64,000 nucleotides of DNA from Lantana camara (GCA_037501455.1 CM074864.1:59456001-59520000); one strand, 5' to 3'; positions 32,940-46,211 are shown, counted from the first letter of the stretch. A program made the numbers and translations. Notes: generated from the letters alone by a model not told the origin.

Positions 32940-34366
32940 TTTTCTAAAACCTGAAAATCCCTATTTTCTAATTAATTAAGTGGATTATATATTAATTATA
33001 TAACCACTTAATTAATTAATTAATTAATCCTTAATAAAGAATTAATTAATCAAAATGAGAGAGAGAGTCGGGAGGCTTTGAAACTGCTGAAAATGAAATG
33101 CCAAGAACTTGATTTTCAACAATGAAATTGGCAACATATTTATAGGGGAGAAATGAGGCCATTTTCGTAAAAAAAAACCAAGAATGCCGTGCACTCCAAG
33201 GGCTGCCGGCTAATCCAAGAGCGCCACGCAGCAGCTTACGCCGCCACGAGGCGAACGCCGCCTGGCACGCGCGGAACGGAGCCCGCATGCGCCGCCTGTG
33301 TGGCGGCTGTGCGTTTGGCGCGTGTGCTGCTCACAGCGGCACGAGCAGCTGCCACGTGTCAGACCGGTCCGGTCCGGTCCGACCGGCGATTCGCGGTTCA
33401 GACCGGTTCAACAGAGAACCGGCCAGTCCGAACGGTCTGAATCTCTGCTACGTGGCACTCCCTTGTTCTGCCACGTGTCCGGGTTGGTCAACCCATGACC
33501 CGTCCCTATCCGGCGACCCGACCCGGAGACTCGTTTCCACGGTCCGTTGACTTTTCAATCAACATCATCCGGCCCGTTAAACGCGCTGGCGTGGACGGAT
33601 CCCAGTCGTCCACGTGTCTTGCCATTTGGAGCCCGCGCTGACCCGCTGATGTGGCATGACACCTCAGCTGCCACGTCAGCAATTTTTTTTTTTTGAAAAT
33701 TTTTATTTTCTCCAAAATAAAATTTCGGGCATTTCCAACTCTTTGGAATTTAATTTATTTTCTCAAAATAAATACCTGGGCTGTTTTCAAACACTTTGAA
33801 AAATCATTTCTCTCTCTCGTTTTAATATTTTCTCTTTGATCTTCGTTGGGACTTGCGGGGGGACCAGCAGGACTAATTAATTTTAGCTCCAAATGGGTCA
33901 ATCTATTATCATCCCATGACAATAATTGATTACCTTTTAACAATATTTAATTCCACTAAATAAATATTGTTGAACTCTAAAATTAATTAAATTATTCACG
34001 AATTTCTCGATATAGATTAATTTTGCATTTTACTCCTCTGTACAGATATCCATGAAAAATAAATCAATACTACTATCATTTATTTTTCACTTCCAATCTG
34101 AAATTTCTTGATTCGCCTTAAGTCCAAATCCCCTGTATGTGAAACACATTCAACATACGACTTCGGTGACGCACACACGAAGTACTTTGGCCAAAGATTT
34201 AATTTGAACTTTTTGCAAATCTATTTCAGGGATATCTTTTAACCTTCCAGCAAGGCTACAGATTCCTCGATCAATATTTCTCTCTAGCACATTTCATGCA
34301 ATCACCGAACGTACAAAGTATTTTGGCCACCCGTTACCGAGACCTCACTTCTGAGTACATCACAGT

Positions 34367-35332
34367 CTCTGATGCACGGACACTTCTAAAAATATCATTT
34401 TACCGTGTCGTGTCGTGTCGGACACGTTGTCCGACACTTCTCACGTGGAAAATTCACAAAAAAATCCGTGTCGCTGTATCCGTGTCGTGTCGTGTCCGTG
34501 TCCGTGCAACTAGGGGTGTAAACAGATAATAAATGGATCGGATGTATGATTACCATATCCTTATCCGTTTATGATTCGGACGGATACGGATAATATCCTT
34601 TTAAATCGAATTCGGATAATATCCTTTTTATACGGATACAAGGCGGATTCGGACGGATTCGGATTTTAATCGGATTTTCAACTATTCAAAATTTGACATA
34701 AATTATTTATTTATATAACTTCGAACTTTTAATCAGATTATCAACTATTCATTTATAGATAAATTATTTAACTTTGAATATATATATTTTAGACGAATAG
34801 AGAAATAATAAGTATATTTATATAGATCATTTTTATGTTTTAGCAAATGTATAAATGTGGTGAAATTATAAATTTTATCATATAATTAATTTAAAATATA
34901 ATACTTTTATTAATAACATAATATATGTTAATTATATTATCTCTTTATGAATATTGACGTGAACATATAGTTACTAATAAAACCTAAGGTTTTTCTTTAA
35001 TAAATGCGCTAAAAAATTTACTTAATACTAATAATCTATCATACATACACAGTTTTGTGTATATATTTTAATATAATACATTATTTATCGGATACGGATT
35101 ACGGATAAATCGGATAACGGATATATCTAACGGATAATGAAATGGATCGGATGTTAAACGGATCGGATGCCTTATTACCATATCCTTATCCGTTTATAAT
35201 TCGAATGTCTATAATCGAATACGGATAATATCCTCTTGAGACGAATTCGGATAATATCCTCTGTAAACGAATTCGGATGCGGACGGATATCGGATTTTCG
35301 AATATCCATTTACAGCCCTACGTGCAACATAG
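34367..35332. mobile_element. outer hAT-like element with 8-bp TSD ATCACAGT
   Basis: Ends CTCTGATGCACGGACAC and GTGTCCGTGCAACATAG are imperfect inverted repeats. ATCACAGT is duplicated at 34359-34366 and 35333-35340. The original element is about 148 bp, rich in GTGTCGTGTC units, and a second hAT element sits in its right end. Confidence 0.82.
34511..35320. mobile_element. inner non-autonomous hAT element, 810 bp, 8-bp TSD CGTGCAAC
   Basis: TAGGGGTGTAAACAGATAAT... to ...ATATCCATTTACAGCCCTA, with CGTGCAAC at 34503-34510 and 35321-35328. Subterminal arrays of GGATAATATCC/CGGATACGGAT units surround an AT-rich core. No transposase. Confidence 0.9.
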
Positions 35333-35772
35333 ATCACAGTGATTAACACTACATGCCTAAAGTAGAAACATTGCCAGGATTAAGAGTCTAATGCTTCCGA
35401 GATTTTATTCATTTTAGATAGCAGTATAAAATGAACGATCTCAGTGGTCCAGTTCGATGTTTCCAATCTCATTGAAAATCATCAATGTGTCATAATTGGA
35501 AACTCCATTTCCCTATGACGAAAGACTAATCATCTTATATAACACATTGTAGTCTTAATAAGAACATTTTCTTATCATACCGACTAGAACTTTAATGACA
35601 CGTGATTCTTGGTATTTAAAGTCTTTTTCTATGAAACACATTTCATATAAAAATACCATCACACGTCATTAATTATTAAATTTGTAAAATACTCATAACT
35701 TACTGTAATTTCAGTTTTATTAATCCAAAATATTTACAATATAATTGGATTTTTAGGGCATTAATCCCAACA

Positions 35773-38095
35773 GGGGAGCCTAGTCCCGAAGGGGAGGCTC
35801 CCACTAGGGCCGAGCGGGACGCGATTCAGAAGTGGAAGGATGATAATCTCCAAGCCCGTTGCCTTATGTTGGCTAACATGTCTCCGGACTTGCAAAGGCA
35901 ACATGAGGCCATGAAATTTGCTTGGGAGATTTACGACCACTTAGAGCAACTTTACCGCCCCCATGAACGTGTTACAAGGTATAACACTTCAAAGGAATTG
36001 TTCCACTTGAGAATGAGGGAAGGTTCAAGTGTCCATGAATATGGACTCAAGTTTCTTGCCCTTACTGAGAAACTTGCTTCCATGGACATGCCACTGAAAG
36101 ATGAGCTTTCAGTGGACCTGTTGCTAGCCGCGCTCCTACCACCATTCAACCCATTTGTCCTTAACTTCAATATGAATCATGTTGGTGCTACTGTAGCTGA
36201 GCTGATTAGTCAGCTTATGACTGCTGAAAGCACGATCAAGAAGGACAATAGGGTTCTGATGGTAAATGCTCCATCTTCCTCTTCTGGGCCTTCCAAAGGT
36301 AAGGGCAAGAAAGCCCAAAAGAAGAAGAAGAAACCCCTTAGGCCCACTGGTGGCATTTCGAAGGGGAAGGCCCAAAAGAAGAAGCGTGATCAGAAAGAGG
36401 ATGTTTGCTTCCATTGTGGCAAAGTGGGACATTGGAGGAGAAACTGCCCAGAGTACAAGGCTACTCTAAAGAAAGGTATGTTTCTCGTTGAAATAAATCT
36501 TTCTATTAATTCTAGTTCTTGGGTACTTGATACCGGTTGTGGAACTCATATCTGTAATGATGTACAAATGCTAAGTGAAGTCCAACAACTCAAAGAAGGA
36601 GAATATGTCTTGAAGATCGACGATGGCTCAAATGTTGAAGCTCGAGCTTTAGGCACAATTAGATTAGATTTAGGTAGTTTTGAGTTAGTTTTAAATAAAG
36701 TCCTTTATGTACCGAGCATTATTCGTAATACAATTTCAGTACCAATTTTAGATTGTGAAGGTTATGAAACTTATATTAAGAATGGTAAATACTTTATCAA
36801 ACGGAACAACTCTTCCGTTCACATCGGTACTCTAAGTAATGGACTTTATCTAACTCAAAATATCAATATTATGAATATACAATGGAAAACTAAACGTAAG
36901 AGAGATGACAAAGTTTCAACTCCCTTATGGCACGCTAGATTAGGACACATTTCCAAGAACAGAATTAGCAAGATAAACACTTTAGGATCATTCTCTGAAA
37001 ATGATCTCAAAGAGTTGAGTTCTTGCGAATCCTATCTCAAAGGAAAAATGTCCAAAGTTTCTTTTAAAGGAACTGTGGAACGTGCCACTAAGGCCTTGGA
37101 TTTGATCCATTCTGATGTTTGTGGACCGCTTAGCGTAAGCACTAGAAACAATCATCAGTATTTCATAACCTTTACCGATGACTTTAGTCGATATGGTTTT
37201 GTATACTTAATAAAGTATAAATCTGAAGCTTTTGAGAAATTCTTAGAATTTCAAAAGGAGGTTGAGAACCAAACTGGTCACAAGATCAAAGCACTTCGAT
37301 CTGATCGAGGAGGCGAGTATCTTAGTGAAGAATTCCTTAATCATCTCAAAGATAATGGGATTATCTCTCAGTAGACCCCTCGGGGAACTCCTCAACTCAA
37401 TGGAGTTTCTGAGAGAAGGAATCGAACTCTACTTGATATGGTTCGTTCCATGATGAGTTTCACTGACTTACCACCTTCTTTATGGGGTTATGCCCTAGAA
37501 AGTGCAACAAAGATTTTGAATCTAGATCCCTCTAAGTCAGTCCCTAAAACGCCCTATGAAATGTGGCATGGTAAAATCCCTAGTTATTCTTACTTAAGAA
37601 TTCGGGGTTGTCCTGCTTACGTGAGAGGAAAGTGGGAGATAAGTTAGAATCTCGTTCTAACTTATGCTACTTTGTAGGTTATCCTAAGGAATCCATAGGA
37701 TACTACTTCTATGATCAATCTGAGCAAAAGGTGTTTGTTTCCAGAAATGCTACTTTTCTTGAGGAACCGTTCCTTAAAGAAAAGAAAGGCAAAATCATAG
37801 AATTAGAGGAAGTACAAAGTGACCCCACGCCACCCACTAAAGAAACGTCCCCTTCTGATCAACTATAACCAATCACGAATTTCGATACACACGTAAATCC
37901 TCCTCTAAGGCGTTCTGAACGCACTCCTAGACAGTCGGAGAGATGGTATGGATTCTTCTATGAAATCTCTCAAAAGGATAATGATCCTTTAACATATGAG
38001 GAGGCACTTTCAGATTCTGACTCTGAACAGTGGATAGAAGCCATGAAATTCGAAATGGATTCCATGAACTCCAACCAAGTTTGGACCTTGGTAGA
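35773..38095 (+). pseudogene. Copia A gag-pol fragment
   Basis: The frame is open from the LTR junction. gag is followed by an intact zinc knuckle CFHCGKVGHWRRNC (about 36407-36450), protease WVLDTGCGTHICND, and integrase LWHARLGHISKNRI with core FTDDFSRYGFVYL and RSDRGGEY. TAG stops it at 37372-37374 in integrase. The product then continues (ERRNRTLLDMVRSMMS, YEMWHGKIPSYSYLRI), shifts frame by one deleted base near 37625, and meets TAA at 37866-37868. RT has only begun (NQVWTLVD) when copy B's LTR interrupts at 38096. Dead. Confidence 0.9.
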
Positions 38096-40039
38096 TGTTA
38101 GGAATAGTGCCCTAGAAAGCCGATTGGATATCCGCTTTGTGATTTTCCTTATTGTAATCACAGACAATCTTTGAATAAAATAACGAATTGAGGCAATACT
38201 TCTTTATATGCTCTTGTTTGGTATGCGTTTACTTTAGCTGTGCATGTATGAGAACTCCCCTAATCCTGATGACTTTAGGACTCTACCATTTGGGTGAAAT
38301 GGTTCATGAAACGAGCCCTATATCACATAAGTCATGATTAGTAAAATACTCCTAGCCGATGAGTCCTACAGACAGTGGGAGTGTCAACCTGACTCCTCTA
38401 AGGCTTGCTTGTGGGATCACGCCCTTAAGAAGGACCACCTTGTTTCATGGAGGTGCAAATTTATAGTTGATACGTGCGTGATACATGAGGGTGCTTACTT
38501 TAATAAGTAAGTTCACTGAGGTGCCCCGTGTGAGAACATTCCTAAATGGGAAAGGAAGTTTCTATTTCAGGAAATGAAAACTTCCAGATTAGGAAATATC
38601 TCACGAGTCATTGATGTGATTAATTGATCCTTAGACTTGAGGTTCCTTGTTACTATATGAGTTAACTCTGTAGTCTTAGGTATAAGCTTTAAAGGGTGTC
38701 GCCTTAGACAACTGATTCAAGGCTTATGCTGGGGCTGCACAAGTGATTCATGAAAGTGAATGAGAATCAAGAAAGGACCTACACTTGCATTTGCAAGGTG
38801 ATCTCTTTTTGTGTAAGTCATTCATATGCCATATGGAGTCCTTGGCCAAGGCAGTAGATCAAGACATCAAGAAAAGGGTTTCTTGGATTGAGATCAAATG
38901 GATATGAAATGCACTTAGCTTTAAGACCGGATTATTAGGGTTCTGATTATTCCCTTGCCCTAGATCTTGGTTGAGAGATAGTAAGTAGGAGGATTGTATC
39001 TCACATGAATCAATGACTTAAAGGTTCTATCGAATCCGAACATTCCAATTCAGCTAGGGGTTAAACACCTGTTGCTAGACTATGGTCGTTTAATCTGTGG
39101 ACCGATTAATTAATTAGTGAATTAATTAATTAGGGTCACTGCTAATTGAATTGAGAACCTAGAGGGTCACACACAACAACTTGGTTACATGAGTTGAGGC
39201 TTTAAAATGATTAAACGAGTTAATCGAGCCTAGAGGGTTCCACACGTGTGAAACCACACGTGTGGGTCACGTGACTGGACACGTGTCATTGTGACACGTG
39301 TGCCACACGTGATTGTTTAATAATATATTAAATAATTAATTTGTTAATTATTTAATAGACTTTGATTTAATTTTGAATTAAAAAGAAAGTCTTATTTTGG
39401 AGAAAATAATCTAGTTAATTAATTACGAATTAATTAATTAGATAAAAATAAGTTATTTATTTTATAATAAATAAAGTATAAAATTATCCAAAATTAGTTT
39501 GGATATTTTTAGCTCTCTTAAAAGTTGACTTGAATTAGAATTCAAAGTCAAAGTTGGAAATTACTTGAAGATCAAGTAATAGGAGAGAGGAACCAAAACC
39601 CTTGCCTATGAGGACAAGGATTTCGGCCTCCCCTCCCCTTTCCTATATGTAGGGGAGCTCATGCTCCCCTTTAGAGCTAATTGACAATTCTTTTGGTTCA
39701 TGTGTTGAACACCTTTCTTTCTCCAAGATTAAATTAAACCCTAGGTTAAGCCTAAACACTAACTAGAGAACTAGCATCCTTACTAGTTAGATTGTGATCA
39801 AGTTGGTGGACTTTCTCTAGAGACTTCAAGTTAGAAGTTTGAAGATTCGAGCTTTACCAAGGAGAGGGGATCAAGCCGCGAGAAGAGCGTTCTTGGGTGG
39901 CTTGAAACGCTTCAAGAAAGAACAAAAGAAAAGTAAGTTTTCTATCTTTACGAATTTAGTTACACGATTGCGAGTTCAAGGTCCTTTTGTTGGGAAAATT
40001 TTTTAAATTCCGCTGCTTTCTGATTCGTGTTTTCCAACA
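38096..40039 (+). repeat. Copia B 5' LTR, 1944 bp
   Basis: TGTTAGGAATAGTGCCC to TTTTCCAACA, inserted in copy A after GGTAGA. Marker bases: CCGATTGGATATCC at the start, AAGGCTTGCTTGTG, GCAAATTTATAG and a GGAAGTTTCTATTTCAGG insertion relative to LTR A. Confidence 0.92.
39243..39311 (+). promoter_or_regulatory. G-box array in LTR B
   Basis: Six CACGTG motifs within 69 bp at the position equivalent to 31831-31898. Confidence 0.7.
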
Positions 40040-40041
40040 AG

Positions 40042-40053
40042 TGGTATCAGAGC
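40042..40053 (+). promoter_or_regulatory. Copia B primer-binding site
   Basis: TGGTATCAGAGC two bases after LTR B. Confidence 0.88.
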
Positions 40054-42291
40054 TACCTCGTTAATCGTGTTTCTGATTCGTCTCAATTATTCTGAATTTG
40101 GTAGAAATTCTTAGGCTTGATGCGATTGAGTATTTGTAATTGTTTTAGAAAGCCTGAATTACGAAACTGTATTTTTTCCTGAAAGTTTCTGAAAATTGGT
40201 TTTTGCAAAATTTAATTTTGAAAACAATTTTAGATTTGAAACTGTATAAACTGTTATTGGATTTCTTGGATTGGTTTTGCTTTTGAACGAAAACACGAAA
40301 CGAAAACCCGGATCACGACGAACACGCGAAACCCCGCGCGCGAAGGCGTCGCGCGCGCGGGCTTCGCGCGCCACCGCCCGCCTGTCCTAGGCATGCGCAG
40401 GGCAGCCGCCCAGCACCTCCCGCACGCCTGTGCGGGAGCCTTCCGGGCGCGCCCAGGGCGGCCGAGACTGGCCGCCCATCGCCCGCCGTCGCCCGAGAGG
40501 GCGCGCGGCATGCGCACGCAGTGCGCGCACTCGCCCGGCCTTGGCCGGGCGCTATGCGTGCCTGCCATGCGCGTCCACGCACCCTTGCGACGCGTGCGCC
40601 CCGTTTCGCGTACGGGCCCCATTTTCCTGATCCGAACTTTCGTATTTCGTGCAATCTAGTCCCAATTTTGTTTTTTTAATTTTAAAATTTTATTTTTGAA
40701 TATTTATTTTAATTTTTGAATAAAAACTTGAAATTGGGAATTTTGAGAAATTGAAACGGTTTATATTTTGGGAAAATACACCTTTGATAAAATTATTAAT
40801 TTTCAGAAATTAATTGGAATTTTATTTGTTTTGGTAATTTGGGATTTATTGAAAATTTTTATAAATAAGACTCGCATCAAGTCGTGTTTTAAGTCATTAG
40901 GTCTTGAAACGAGAATTTTAATTTATTGGCTAAATTTAAATTCTCGCAAGAGCATGTTAGGTGATCATGGGTTTAGATCTATGTATGATTTTAATTTATG
41001 CACATGGATGGTTTAAATTGGGGTTGGAGCCCTATAGTTGCGTTTTTCAATTGAGGTTGGAGCCTCACTTATGTGCGTACTGTTATGTGATTTATTATGT
41101 GGCTTTCCATATTACTGTTTTTGAGGCCGGGGTATGCCCCGTGTAATTATCTAAGGCCAATATGAAGATTGAGCCTTATTACTTTATGTCTTTTTCCTTT
41201 TATTGTAATTTGAGAGTAGAGATAGGTGGTGAGGTTTTATTTTCATTTTGGAGACAATGCACCCATGGAGTAAGATGGACCACATTCAAGTAACAAGGAG
41301 GCCATAAGTGAAGACCCCTCAAAATGTTAGGGAGGGGAATCTCAATTGTTAAATGTAATAGAGATAGGGCTCGTCTTTTGTTACCGATTTCCCTTATGTG
41401 ATTTAAACTGTTTATGTGGCATGTACGTTAGAACTTGTGATTGTGGAGTGGCTCCCACATATCACGCATAAGATAGGTAGAACCCATGATCATCACATGT
41501 TAGTATCATGCTAGGACATGTTATCTGTTTATGTGCTTGTTTGATATGCATTTAAGTGTACTTGCATTAATCAAGACTAATAAAATTGGATAACATATAT
41601 GTTGGTGAGGTCAAACTGGACAACTCTTCGGTTGATTCGAAAATTCCCATTAAATATTAAGCTAATTTCGAACAAATAGGTGTTTAATTCGAGATGCAAA
41701 TTTTGAATTAAATTCCTAGTGTTCCATCAATAGGTTTTAAGTTTAGTAAGTAAAGCTAGTTATTGTCCGCGAGTCGTGGGATAGCTAGTGGAGCTTATTA
41801 GTTCTTAGTTACCTAATTAATCATTTTAAATGGTCAATATTTCGTGGTCAATTTTAGCAAGGGCGATGTCCGCGAGTCGTGGGTCGTTCGAACTAAGTTT
41901 TGGTCATGATCTTATGATTGATGGGTCTAGCTTAACGCCTAAGTAAATATGGATGTCGCACGAGTCGTGGGTCCATATTGAAAGATAGGTGATGCAAAAA
42001 ATAATTACTAAGAGTTCTAAAGGTGTTAGAATTGGTAAGTTGTACCTACCTAGGGTTCTTACTTAGAATGTCCACGAGTCGTGGGTTCGAGGTAAAATGC
42101 CTAGGATCTTAGTACCCATTGGGAAACGTGTTCCTCTTAGATCTTTGGGAATTCTAGATCTTTGAAAAACAGTGGGAGCTACATTAGATTAAAGACCTTA
42201 TCTTTCGTATATCGTTATAATTCAGCATGCTCACTAGTTCTCTGTTTTACCATTTAGGTCGTAGATTCTGTGATTCTCTACGTGTTTTGAA
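40054..42291 (+). other. Copia B leader, 2.2 kb, with GC-rich block and short repeats
   Basis: Long untranslated leader before gag. It has a GC- and CpG-rich block at 40325-40620 (many CGCGCG and GCGCGC runs) inside AT-rich DNA. Four copies of the 11-mer CGAGTCGTGGG lie at about 41770, 41873, 41961 and 42075. No convincing coding frame. Confidence 0.7.
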
Positions 42292-45200
42292 ATGGCAACC
42301 AAAACCCTCTTGTATCGATCCTCGAGTCAAACAAGTTGACTGGTCCCAACTATTCTGATTGGCTGAGGAATCTAAAAATCATTTTAGATTCTGAGAAGAG
42401 AACTTATGTTCTCTTTGAAGGGGAGCCTAGTCCCGAAGGGGAGGCTCCCACTCGGGCCGAGCGGGACGCGATTCAGAAGTGGAAGGATGATAATCTCCAA
42501 GCCCGTTGCCTTATGTTGGCTAACATGTCTCCGGACTTGCAAAGGCAACATGAGGCCATGAAATTTGCTTGGGAGATTTACGACCACTTAGAGCAACTTT
42601 ACCGCCCCCATGAACGTGTTACAAGGTATAACACTTCAAAGGAATTGTTCCACTTGAGAATGAGGGAAGGTTCAAGTGTCCATGAATATGGACTCAAGTT
42701 TCTTGCCCTTACTGAGAAACTTGCTTCCATGGACATGCCACTGAAAGATGAGCTTTCAGTGGACCTGTTGCTAGCCGCGCTCCTACCACCATTCAACCCA
42801 TTTGTCCTTAACTTCAATATGAATCATGTTGGTGCTACTGTAGCTGAGCTGATTAGTCAGCTTATGACTGCTGAAAGCACGATCAAGAAGGACAATAGGG
42901 TTCTGATGGTAAATGCTCCATCTTCCTCTTCTGGGCCTTCCAAAGGTAAGGGCAAGAAAGCCCAAAAGAAGAAGAAGAAACCCCTTAGGCCCACTGGTGG
43001 CATTTCGAAGGGGAAGGCCCAAAAGAAGAAGCGTGATCAGAAAGAGGATGTTTGCTTCCATTATGGCAAAGCGGGACATTGGAGGAGAAATTGCCCAGAG
43101 TACAAGGCTACTCTAAAGAAAGGTATCTTTCTCGTTGAAGTAAATCTTTCTATTAATTCTAGTTCTTGGGTACTTGATACCGGTTGTGGAACTCATATCT
43201 GTAATGATGTACAGATGCTAAGTGAGGTCCAACAACTCAAAGAAGGAGAATGTGTCTTGAAGATCGGTGATGGCTCGAACATTAAAGCTCGAGCTTTAGG
43301 CACAATTAGATTAGATTTAGGTAGTTTTGAGTTAGTATTAAACAAAGTCCTTTATGTACCGAGCATTATTCGTAATATAATTTCAGTTCCAATATTAGAT
43401 TGTGAAGGTTATGAAACTTATATTAAGAATGGTAAATACTTTATCAAACGGAACAACTCTTCCGTTCATATCGGTACTCTAACTAATGGACTTTACCTAA
43501 CTCAAAACATCAATATTATGAATATACAACGAGAAACAAAGCGTAAGAGAGATGACAAAGTTTCAGCTCCCTTATGGCACGCTAGATTAGGACACATTTC
43601 CAAGAACAGAATTAGCAAGATAAACACTTTAGGATCATTCTCTGAAAATGATCTCAAAGAGTTAACTTCTTGCGAATCCTGTCTCAAAGGAAAAATGTCC
43701 AAAGTCCCTTTTAAAGGAACTGTGGAACGTGCCACTAAGGTTTTGGATTTGATCCATACTGATGTTTGTGGACCGTTTAGTGTAAGCACTAGAAGCAATC
43801 ATCAGTATTTCATAACCTTTACTGATGACTTTAGTCGGTATGGTTATGTATACTTAATGAAGTATAAATCTGAAGCTTTTGAGAAATTCTTAGAATTTCA
43901 AAAGGAGGTTGAGAACCAAACTGGTCACAAGATCAAAGCACTTTGATCTGATCGAGGAGGCGAATATCTTAGTGAAGAATTCCTTAATCATCTCAAGGAT
44001 AATGGGATTATCTCTCAGTGGACTCCTCCGGGAACTCCTCAGCTTAATGGAATTTCTGAGAGAAGGAATCGAACCCTACTTGATATGGTTCGTTCCATGA
44101 TGAGTTTCACTGACTTACCACCTTCTTTCTGAGGTTATGCGCTAGAAAGTGCAGCAAAGATTTTGAATCTAGTTCCCTCTAAGTCAGTCCCCAAAACGCC
44201 CTATGAAATGTGGCATGGTAAAATCCCTAGTTATTCTTACTTAAGAATTTGGGGTTGTCCTGCTTACGTGAAGAGGACAGTGGGAGATAAGTTAGAATCT
44301 CGTTCTAACTTATGCTACTTTGTAGGTTATCCTAAGGAATCCATAGGATACTATTTCTATGATCAATCTGAGCAAAAGGTGTTTGTTTCCAGAAATGCTA
44401 CTTTTCTGGAGGAACCGTTCCTTAAAGAAAAGAAAGGCAAGATCATAGAATTAGAAGAAGTACAAAATGACCCCACACCACCCACTGAAGAAACGTCCCA
44501 CTCTGATCAACTACAACCAATCACGAATTTCGATACACACGAAAACCCTCCTCTAAGGCGTTCTGAACGCACTCCTAGACAACCGGAGAGATGGTATGGA
44601 TTCTTCCATGAAATCTCTCAAAAGGATAATGATCCTTTAACATATGAGGAGGCACTTTCAGATTCTGACTCTGAACAGTGGATAGAAGCCATGAAATCCG
44701 AAATGGATTCCATGAACTCCAACCAAGTTTGGACCTTGGTAGATTTGCCTGATGGGGTCAAACCCATAGGTTGCAAATGGATCTTTAAGAGAAAGCTTGG
44801 AGTTGATGGAAGCATTGCAGCCAACAAAGCAAGACTGGTTGCAAAAGGATTCACTCAAAGACCCGGCGTGGATTTTGATGAAACCTTTTCACCAGTTGCA
44901 ATGCAAAAGTCTATTCGGATCATGCTTGCCATTGCTGCATATTATGACTATGAGATATGGCAAATGGATGTGAAAACTGCCTTTCTCAATGGTGACATTG
45001 ATAAAGACATTTATATGGAGCAACCCATAGGTTTCACATTCAGTGGGAGTTAGCAAAAGGTTTGCAAACTCCAAAGATCAATCTATGGATTGAAACAGGC
45101 TTCTAGGAATTGGAACATTCGATTTGATGAATCAGTCAAAGCGTTTGGCTTCATCCAAATTTCGAATGAATCATGTGTGTATAGAAAGGAATTGGAGACC

Positions 45201-46211
45201 TCAGTGCAATTCTTAGTACTTTATGTTGATGACATCCTTCTTATTGGGAATTCGAAGGATGATATGAAAGTGACTAAGTTATGGTTATCGAACCAATTCG
45301 AGATGAAAGATCTTGGTGATGCGTCCTATATCCTTGGAATTAAAATCTATAGAGATAGATCTAGAAGGTTAATAGGACTATCACAGTCGATGTACATTGA
45401 CAAAGTATTGAAGAGATTCAATATGGAGTCAGCAAAGGTTAAGAACCTTCCTATGAGTGTAGGAACATGTCTTTCAAAGAAGATGTGTCCTAAGGCTAAC
45501 CTTGAGAAGGAAAGAATGACTCATACACCTTATGCATCAGCAATAGGTAGCATAATGTATGCAATGTTATGTACTCGACCGGATGTGGCTTATGCACTTA
45601 GTGTGACAAGTCGTTTCCAATCTGACCCTGGAGATGGTCACTGGGCTGCCGTGAATAATATTCTTAAGTACTTGAAAAGTACTAAAGATTTATTCTTAGT
45701 TTACGGAGGTCAGAAAGATCTTACTGTCGAAGGATACTGCGATGCAAGCTTTGCATCTGACTTAGATGATTTTAAGTCAATGTCAGGATACATTTTCTGC
45801 CTAAACGGCGGAGCAGTGAGTTGGAAGAGTTCCAAGCAAACTACCAATGCGGATTCGACCACTGAGGCCGAATACTTAGCTGCAAATGATGCAGCTAAGG
45901 AAGGTGTTTGGATTAGAAACTTCATTCAAGAGTTGAATGTTGTTCCTAGCATGAAAGACCCCATTACTGTGTTTTGTGACAACACTGGGGCGGTTGCTCA
46001 AGCAAGAGAACCAAGATCTCACCAACGGACCAAGCACATTATGAGGAAGTATCACCTAATCCGTGATATTATCAAAAGAGGAGATGTGCAAATCGAGAGG
46101 GTCACATCAGCAGAGAACGTGGCCGATCCACTTACTAAACCCCTTAGTCGAGAAGCTTTCCAAGGTCATCTTCAGAAGATGGGACTTAGAATAGCTTCAG
46201 AATGGCTTTGA
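42292..46211 (+). pseudogene. Copia B gag-pol, nearly full length but broken
   Basis: ATG at 42292 is one base out of frame with the gag body, which reads SILESNKLTGPNYSDWLRNL from about 42315. gag carries a zinc knuckle in which the second Cys is Tyr (CFHYGKAGHWRRNC, about 43050-43090). Protease WVLDTGCGTHICND follows, then integrase (LWHARLGH, FTDDFSRYGYVYL). TGA at 43944-43946 replaces an Arg codon, TGA near 44130 replaces Trp, and TAG at 45051-45053 lies in RT. RT shows GCKWIFKRKLGVDG, QMDVKTAFLNG and catalytic LYVDDILL (about 45220). RNase H shows GYCDASFASDLDDFKS, STTEAEYLA and RTKHIMRKYH, ending TGA 46211. Confidence 0.92.

Larger units (their letters stand above)
32940..35772 (-). mobile_element. 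truncated antisense LTR (family of 20516-22573)
   Basis: On the minus strand it starts TGTTGGGATTAATGCCC at 35772 and follows the solo LTR at 20516-22573 (for example the TAATTAATTTTAGCTCCAAA and GACCTCACTT segments) until it fades near 32940. Its far end is missing, so there is no target duplication. The deletion also removed most of the Copia A leader. It contains nested hAT elements at 34367-35332. Around 33180-33680 it is GC-rich with CCACGT(G/C) motifs. Confidence 0.75.

Noticed and set aside
40254..40659. Arg/Ala-rich open frames of 80-120 codons in the Copia B leader
   Set aside because: They are an effect of CpG-rich composition; frames on both strands are open at once and nothing is recognisable.
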